DNA of 27,975 bases from JBDSRX01 sp039929105 (GTDB lineage: Bacteria; Patescibacteriota; Dojkabacteria; J137). Positions 23,731 to 27,975 of this stretch are shown here, piece after piece. Made by a program: the position numbers and the translations under genes. The first letter of the stretch is position 1, and each line of letters begins with the position of its first letter. The stretch is taken from positions 1 through 27,975 of the forward strand of contig JBDSRX010000035.1 of assembly GCA_039929105.1 (NCBI GenBank), read 5' to 3'. A model generated the notes under the pieces. It was given only the letters and a program-made list of their open reading frames with translations. It had not been told where the DNA came from and ran no database searches.

Positions 23731-23789
23731 GTTATAGAATAACTTGAGTTATAAACTAGTTAAGAGTTTTATATATTAGCAAAAAAACA

Positions 23790-24560
23790 ATGGCATTTAC
23801 TTTAGAAAATATTACTAAAAAGCAAAAGATCTTAGGGATCGCTTTGATTATACTCTGTTTGGTATTTATATTTTTTGTTGTAATTGCCCTACTTGGGAAT
23901 AAAGTTAAAGCACCAACAGTTGATCAACCAGTTTCTTCGGCAACTCCCCCTGCTGTAATTGAAATTCCAAATGATACTAGTTCCGACACAGGTATTAATG
24001 TTGATTATTCTCTATATCCAAATCCAACTTTCGCAGCCCTACATCTTTCTGAAGTAATAGGTGATACAAGAATCCCAGGACCATACATCCAATTTAATGG
24101 TCAACCCAGGGTATTTATGGACTGTGGAAGATTAATTACTGAAGATACTTCATTAAATAATTTGATTAAAAGAGCATGTGTGGCAAGAGTAATCCAAGAT
24201 GGAGCAATAGCTGTTTTAGATCAAGCGGATAATGATTATATTTACTACAGAGGAAAGACCAGAGATGATAAAACTGAAACTTTTGTACATGATATTAGTA
24301 CAGATACAGCAATGACATATTTAATTTATGAATACGATTACAATACTCAAAGCGGAAATTATATTGATAGAATAACGTTAAGCATTCCAGAAAAAGCTTT
24401 TGATAAATTAGCTGATTTTAAAGAATGTATTGGGAAACCCATTGCTCTGTTCACTTCTGATAGTTGTTATGCACAATTTGCAGACAAAGATTGGTATAAT
24501 TCTAATTCTTATTTCCTAGAGCATAGGGATAATTATTTTAGAGGAGTGAATCTGCCTTAA
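23790..24560 (+). CDS. Hypothetical membrane-anchored protein
   Basis: 256 residues. A membrane helix (about 13-35) is followed by a Pro/Thr/Ser-rich linker (about 38-65) and a soluble extracytoplasmic domain (about 75-256). This contains four or more Cys (MDCGRLI, KRACVAR, KECIGK, DSCYAQF) that could form disulfides, and many Asp/Tyr residues. No family recognised. The ATG of the Nudix gene shares its first base with the last base of this stop codon, so the two are translationally coupled although one product is outside the cell and the other inside. Confidence 0.65.
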   Translation: MAFTLENITKKQKILGIALIILCLVFIFFVVIALLGNKVKAPTVDQPVSSATPPAVIEIPNDTSSDTGINVDYSLYPNPTFAALHLSEVIGDTRIPGPYIQFNGQPRVFMDCGRLITEDTSLNNLIKRACVARVIQDGAIAVLDQADNDYIYYRGKTRDDKTETFVHDISTDTAMTYLIYEYDYNTQSGNYIDRITLSIPEKAFDKLADFKECIGKPIALFTSDSCYAQFADKDWYNSNSYFLEHRDNYFRGVNLP

Positions 24561-25036
24561 TGCCACAATCGATATTCTATAAATCTAAAACTGTACCAAA
24601 ACTAGTAATACACCAAATTTATCTTTGGTTTATTACTATGGATAATAAAGTAATTATTGTTAGTACAAAACCAGGTAAATGGCAGCTTCCTGGTGGCAAA
24701 CCTAATGAAAATGAAAATTATCTAGAAACTGTTAAAAGAGAATGCTTTGAAGAAGCAGGCTTAACATTAAGTGAGGATGAAACACCTAACTTGTTTGGTT
24801 ATTATTTAGTTAGTGGAGATGAAACTTGGCCAGAAAATGAGTACCTACAGCTTAGATATTTTGTTAAATCAAAAAGATTTTCAAACGATATTTCTCTCTC
24901 AATTAACGAACCTGAAGATTTAAAAATGGTAAAAGAAGTTAAGTTTGTTGAACTTACAGCGATTACAGAATATATAAAATGGATGAATAACTCGGATGAA
25001 TATATTGCAGTGTTAGAATCTTCTAATTCTTTATGA
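24560..25036 (+). CDS. Nudix hydrolase
   Basis: 158 residues. The Nudix box is complete at residues 46-68: Gly46, Glu52, Arg60-Glu61, Glu64-Glu65, Gly67, preceded by GKWQLPGG. The metal-binding glutamates are all present, so pyrophosphohydrolase activity on a nucleoside diphosphate derivative is expected; the substrate is not readable. The N-terminal strand contains VIIVSTKPG, as in MutT-like housekeeping enzymes. Start: the ATG overlaps the upstream stop by one base. An alternative start at Met27 would cut into the first strand and is less likely. Confidence 0.9.
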   Translation: MPQSIFYKSKTVPKLVIHQIYLWFITMDNKVIIVSTKPGKWQLPGGKPNENENYLETVKRECFEEAGLTLSEDETPNLFGYYLVSGDETWPENEYLQLRYFVKSKRFSNDISLSINEPEDLKMVKEVKFVELTAITEYIKWMNNSDEYIAVLESSNSL

Positions 25037-25067
25037 AAGTGACTGACAGCGTGAGGAACTTTTGAGA

Positions 25068-25114
25068 TGTCATTGCGACGGGATTGCCACGTCCCTTTGC
25101 TCCTCGCAATGACA
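25068..25114. repeat. Inverted repeat TGTCATTGCGA...TCGCAATGACA between convergent genes
   Basis: Perfect 11-nt arms (25068-25078 and 25104-25114) with an inner GGGA/TCCC pairing. The segment from GGGATTGCCA to TCGCAATGACAC matches parts of the repeat at 1879-1930. It lies 31 nt after the Nudix gene and 2 nt from the end of the convergent Mur ligase gene, a position where it may serve as a two-way terminator. Confidence 0.7.
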
Positions 25115-25116
25115 CA

Positions 25117-26616
25117 CTACAATAATGACGAGATTAGCTCCTCCTCAATAGTTGTAAGTTTGTATGTACTAAAGAAAACTATAATTAACTTTTCTTTGTG
25201 CACTTCAGCTTCTTGTTTTAGAAATTCTAAAAGTTCAGAATTTGGAACGTGTTTTGTATTAACATTTAATCCATTTAACCATTCAGCCATATCAGTAGAT
25301 GTTGCTAATCCTGGAGTTACTTCAGAAAGATCTGGAATAATAACTAACTCGGAAAGATTTAATGAATCTTTATATGCTTTGTCAAAAGCTTTTTTATCTC
25401 CTGGTCTTGAGCCTGCATTGGGTTCGAAAATTGAAACTATCTTGTAGGACGGATATCTTTCATGAATAGTTTCTAAGGAGTTTTTAGCTCGATCTGGAGC
25501 TATTCCAAAATCATCTATAACAATTAAATTTTCAGATTTATAAACATGTTCTAATCTTTTTTTAACTCCATGGAATTCTGAAATAAATTGAGCTATATCT
25601 TTTAGATTTCCTGTTCCTCTCATCATTATTTCATTAGGAATTGATGCAGCTGGTAGATTACAAACCAAAATTACTGCTGCAAGAATATTTTCTAAATTAT
25701 ATTCTCCTAAAAGTTCAGTTTGAAATCTTAATATTTCAAAACCTCTCCCATCTTCAATTATATATTCATTATTTTTCTTAAATACACTCCAAGTACCTTT
25801 TTGGATTTCTTCATTCGAATTTCGTGCTTTGTATTTTATCACTTTTGCTTTAGCAGCCTTTAAAACTGCATCTATATTTTTATCTCCATCTTTTGCAATA
25901 ATAATTCCAACTTCAGGAACAATTTCTACAGCTTTTTTAAATTCTTCTATATACTTTTCCTGAGTAGGGTAGATATCAAAGTGTTCCCAACCTATTTTTG
26001 TAATTACTAGATATTGTGGTTTGTATTCTAGAAATTTTGCTTTTCCTTCAACTTCTGGGTCTGGATTATGATATTCATCTCCTTCAATAACTGACCATTG
26101 AGTGTCAGTAATTTTTAATGAATCAGGAATATCTACAACATCTGCTCCAATCATATAACTTGGATTTAAACCCAATTTTTGAAATAGAAATGTAATTAAA
26201 GAAGTTGTGGTTGTTTTACCAGCTGTTCCGATTACTACAACAGATTCTGGTTTTATTAAATATTGCTTAAGAATTTTCGCGTAAGGCCTAATGTCTAGAT
26301 TTCTTTTTTTAGCATAAAGATATTCTTTATTTTTTGTTGTTAAGTGACTAATGAATAGAACTAAATCTGGATCTTCGTTTATATTCAATTCGTCATTCGT
26401 GATTCGTAATTTCTCTGACCAATAACTCTTTGTAAGATGTTTAAAATCGAAACCTTCTACAGTATTAATTTTATTTTCTTCTAAAATATCTGACGCAGGT
26501 GGGAGATATTGGTTATCAGAACCCGTAACAAACCATTCCATGGTTTGGAATTCTTTTGCAATATTTGCAGTAGCTTTACCACAAACTCCGATTATATGAA
26601 GCCACTTCTTTGTCAT
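25117..26616 (-). CDS. Mur-ligase family protein (Mpl/MurC-like)
   Basis: 499 residues from the ATG at 26616; the frame is open to 26718, but homology starts at WLHIIGVCGKATANIAKEF. N-terminal UDP-binding domain: TGSDNQYLPPASDILEENKI, as in Mpl. ATP-binding domain: VVVIGTAGKTTTTSL with Lys134, EGDEYHNPDPEVEGKAKFLEYKP, ITKIGWEHFDIYPT, LGEYNLENILAAV. C-terminal domain: VIDDFGIAPDRAKNSLETI, where MurC and Mpl have DDF/Y-x-HHP, and FEPNAGSRPGDKK. The closest type is Mpl, which joins a recycled peptide to UDP-MurNAc, but the missing His pair and altered C-domain mean the amino-acid or peptide substrate may differ. Between the first two domains lies a stretch EKLRITNDELNINEDPD encoded by a dispersed repeat. 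Confidence 0.82.
   Translation of the reverse strand: MTKKWLHIIGVCGKATANIAKEFQTMEWFVTGSDNQYLPPASDILEENKINTVEGFDFKHLTKSYWSEKLRITNDELNINEDPDLVLFISHLTTKNKEYLYAKKRNLDIRPYAKILKQYLIKPESVVVIGTAGKTTTTSLITFLFQKLGLNPSYMIGADVVDIPDSLKITDTQWSVIEGDEYHNPDPEVEGKAKFLEYKPQYLVITKIGWEHFDIYPTQEKYIEEFKKAVEIVPEVGIIIAKDGDKNIDAVLKAAKAKVIKYKARNSNEEIQKGTWSVFKKNNEYIIEDGRGFEILRFQTELLGEYNLENILAAVILVCNLPAASIPNEIMMRGTGNLKDIAQFISEFHGVKKRLEHVYKSENLIVIDDFGIAPDRAKNSLETIHERYPSYKIVSIFEPNAGSRPGDKKAFDKAYKDSLNLSELVIIPDLSEVTPGLATSTDMAEWLNGLNVNTKHVPNSELLEFLKQEAEVHKEKLIIVFFSTYKLTTIEEELISSLL
26388..26411. repeat. TTACGAAT-type repeat inside the Mur ligase coding region
   Basis: 23 of 24 bases match 9203-9226 (gpmI-ROK gap). Read on the minus strand it encodes KLRITNDEL in frame, in the linker between the first and second domain of the ligase. 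Confidence 0.75.
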
Positions 26617-26783
26617 AGTATTATTAAATCTAACTGATTTTAGAGTATCGTTGTAAATAAAGGAAGTATTTAAATAATTATGAGCGTAAAAGTGAATGAG
26701 GAATAAACTATAAGCCATCCTTTTAAATGCCGCTAAATGTTAACATTCCTAAAGTTCAGTAATTTAATTATTAAATTATAAAT

Positions 26784-27194
26784 ATGAGCGATAATCCTAA
26801 TCTTATTCAAGATCCATTACTCCAAAGACCTTTGTTTGGATTTGAGGAGTTTGAAGATCCTACCAGAAGAAAACATGCAGTTGTTTTAGCTTTGGAAGGT
26901 TGTGGTGCAGATTCACTATTAACATTTGATGTAATAGATTATTTAATGGAACAATTACTTTTAGATGCACCTACTGTACAAGCACTTTACGATAATCTTT
27001 TATTAGAGACATATACTGCTGTAGGAAATTTATTAAGAGATAAAGAATTTAATAAGACTAATTTACACTTTCCAAACGATGCTATGTTTCAGAAAGTAGC
27101 TGATAATACTGGCATTTCATTTAACTTAGTAAAAGAATTGAATGAAATCCAAAGATTAAAGGTTGTAAGTTCGGATGCATTTAAAGAGTTTTAA
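26784..27194 (+). CDS. Small helical protein, member 1 of a tandem family (two repeat units)
   Basis: 136 residues, soluble. Two diverged copies of a helical unit are seen: about 29-73 (KHAVVLALEGCGADSLL...APTVQALYDNLL) and about 75-125 (AVGNLLRDKEF...FQKVADNTGISFNLVKELNEI). The second ends in the TGI-xxxx-V-x-EL pattern shared with the following three genes. The pattern of a short helix, turn Thr-Gly-Ile and a second helix resembles a small DNA- or protein-binding helix-turn-helix, but no known family is recognised. The ATG follows very AT-rich sequence with no ribosome-binding motif. The next gene starts 9 nt after the stop. Confidence 0.65.
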   Translation: MSDNPNLIQDPLLQRPLFGFEEFEDPTRRKHAVVLALEGCGADSLLTFDVIDYLMEQLLLDAPTVQALYDNLLLETYTAVGNLLRDKEFNKTNLHFPNDAMFQKVADNTGISFNLVKELNEIQRLKVVSSDAFKEF

Positions 27195-27203
27195 AACATT
27201 CAA

Positions 27204-27500
27204 ATGGATATAGGTGATAAAGATAGATTAACCCAAGCTCAATTTTTTGATGATATAAGTGCGCAAGATAGATGGATTACCTCAATATTAAAAAGACATA
27301 TTCAAGAAGGAATCGATGCAAAAGTAATAGAACTTCATTCTGTGATTAATGAGGCTAGTGGAGCAGAAGAATGGGTTATATATCTTCACGAGATTACTAA
27401 ATATGAAGATGTTAAACTTGATTTTGATCAAATGTCACAAATGGGAATAGATGAGGGACAAGCTTGGAACATTTTTTTAAAATACAAAGATTTAATTTAA
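27204..27500 (+). CDS. Small helical protein, member 2 (two repeat units)
   Basis: 98 residues consisting almost wholly of two units. Unit 1 (about 8-49): AQFFDDISAQDRWITSIL...EGIDAKVIELHSVI. Unit 2 (about 53-97): AEEWVIYLHEITKYEDVKLDF...QMGIDEGQAWNIFLKY. Unit 2 aligns without gaps with residues 21-63 of member 4 (AEKWLRQLFLECASYYERKQ...). No function known. Spacing of 4 nt to the next gene indicates an operon. Confidence 0.65.
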   Translation: MDIGDKDRLTQAQFFDDISAQDRWITSILKRHIQEGIDAKVIELHSVINEASGAEEWVIYLHEITKYEDVKLDFDQMSQMGIDEGQAWNIFLKYKDLI

Positions 27501-27504
27501 GAAT

Positions 27505-27747
27505 ATGAATAAATTTTTACCAAATATAGTTGATGTGAAATTAGAATCGGGTGTAAATTCTTCAGAAAATGAAGCTAAGGCAAATAAAAAAATTGCTAGG
27601 TTATTTATAAGTGGATTATCTTTTCAAGATAGAAACTCACAGCTAAGTACAATTGCTGAAGAAACTGGTATTACTAAATCTAGAGCTTTCGAATTACACA
27701 CAATGATGGGGAATCTATCTACATGGCATAGTTATGAAGAAGCTTGA
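27505..27747 (+). CDS. Small helical protein, member 3 (one repeat unit)
   Basis: 80 residues. A divergent N-terminal tail (1-25) is followed by one unit (about 26-70): ANKKIARLFISGLSFQDRNS, then EETGITKSRAFELHTMM. It is probably the clearest version of the shared pattern (S-F-Q-D-R, EETGI, ELH). No signal or membrane segment. The next gene begins 14 nt before its stop codon in another frame. Confidence 0.65.
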   Translation: MNKFLPNIVDVKLESGVNSSENEAKANKKIARLFISGLSFQDRNSQLSTIAEETGITKSRAFELHTMMGNLSTWHSYEEA

Positions 27748-27964
27748 AACACCTGAAAATAATGTTACAGAGAGAGTTCAAGATAAACTCAGAGCAGAAA
27801 AATGGTTAAGGCAGTTATTTTTAGAATGTGCAAGTTATTACGAAAGAAAACAGCACTTCAAATTAATATCAAAAGAAACTGGTGTAAATATAAATGAAAT
27901 TATGAGAATGCATAATAAAATTCAAGAATCACTGTTAAAAAGAATAATATTTAAAGAAGCATAA
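27734..27964 (+). CDS. Small helical protein, member 4 (one repeat unit)
   Basis: 76 residues. One unit (about 20-65): AEKWLRQLFLECASYYERKQ, then SKETGVNINEIMRMHNKI, followed by a short basic tail. Homology to unit 2 of member 2 and to member 3 is visible by eye. It overlaps member 3 by 14 nt. Another ATG (27965) follows its stop immediately, so the series probably continues beyond the window. Confidence 0.65.
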   Translation: MKKLETPENNVTERVQDKLRAEKWLRQLFLECASYYERKQHFKLISKETGVNINEIMRMHNKIQESLLKRIIFKEA

Positions 27965-27975
27965 ATGAGCCACTT
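27965..27975 (+). CDS. Start of a possible further gene, cut by the window end
   Basis: An ATG directly after the stop of member 4 opens a frame (Met-Ser-His) that leaves the window. The tight spacing is like that between the previous genes; its identity cannot be judged. Confidence 0.3.

Overview
This is an AT-rich bacterial chromosomal window with short intergenic gaps, many small N-terminally membrane-anchored proteins of unknown function, and almost no Shine-Dalgarno motifs. Several start codons sit only a few bases below a TATAAT-like box, which suggests leaderless or very short-leader mRNAs. The standard code fits all genes. Together with tRNA genes lacking an encoded CCA and many diverged or catalytically degenerate family members, this suggests a Candidate Phyla Radiation (Patescibacteria) genome. 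That is inference; no ribosomal or other phylogenetic marker is present.

Layout. 1-2949 (+): end of a Bax-inhibitor-1 family membrane protein, an HtrA protease, a repeat-filled gap, then folD. 2928-6654 (-): a phosphodiester-glycosidase-like (NAGPA) protein, tRNA-Lys, a degenerate PEP-synthase-like protein without a phosphohistidine domain, and an anchored unknown. 6755-11416 (+): a sortase-fold protein lacking the catalytic His and Cys, then gpmI and a ROK sugar kinase (glycolysis), then two tandem anchored GerMN-like paralogues. 11418-15317 (-): an operon of Ig-like surface protein, FecR-domain protein and CHASE2-adenylate cyclase, probably an envelope-sensing cAMP module. 15647-19129 (-): small enzymes and unknowns (UlaG-like metallohydrolase, two VOC proteins, a double-DUF2061 protein, AlkD-like glycosylase, DUF1697). 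19241-21401 (-): an anchored sugar-type binding protein plus a HAMP/coiled-coil membrane protein with no output domain. 21402-22809: tRNA-Ser(GCT), several repeat families and one unknown gene. 22810-26616: a methyltransferase-like protein, an anchored unknown with a Nudix hydrolase, and an Mpl/MurC-type ligase. 26784-end (+): a cluster of very small genes that share a ~45-residue domain.

The most unusual signals are: (1) a ~95-nt two-hairpin element in two copies (1756-1850 and 22643-22736), where both stems stay perfectly paired although eight base pairs have changed on both sides; (2) the tandem small-protein family at the right end, with about six copies of one short helical domain in four genes; (3) two apparent pseudoenzymes (PEP synthase-like and sortase-like); (4) the FecR-CHASE2-cyclase operon; (5) a binding protein/HAMP pair without transporter or kinase. 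Repeats of the TTACGAAT type occur both between genes and inside the coding sequence of the Mur ligase.
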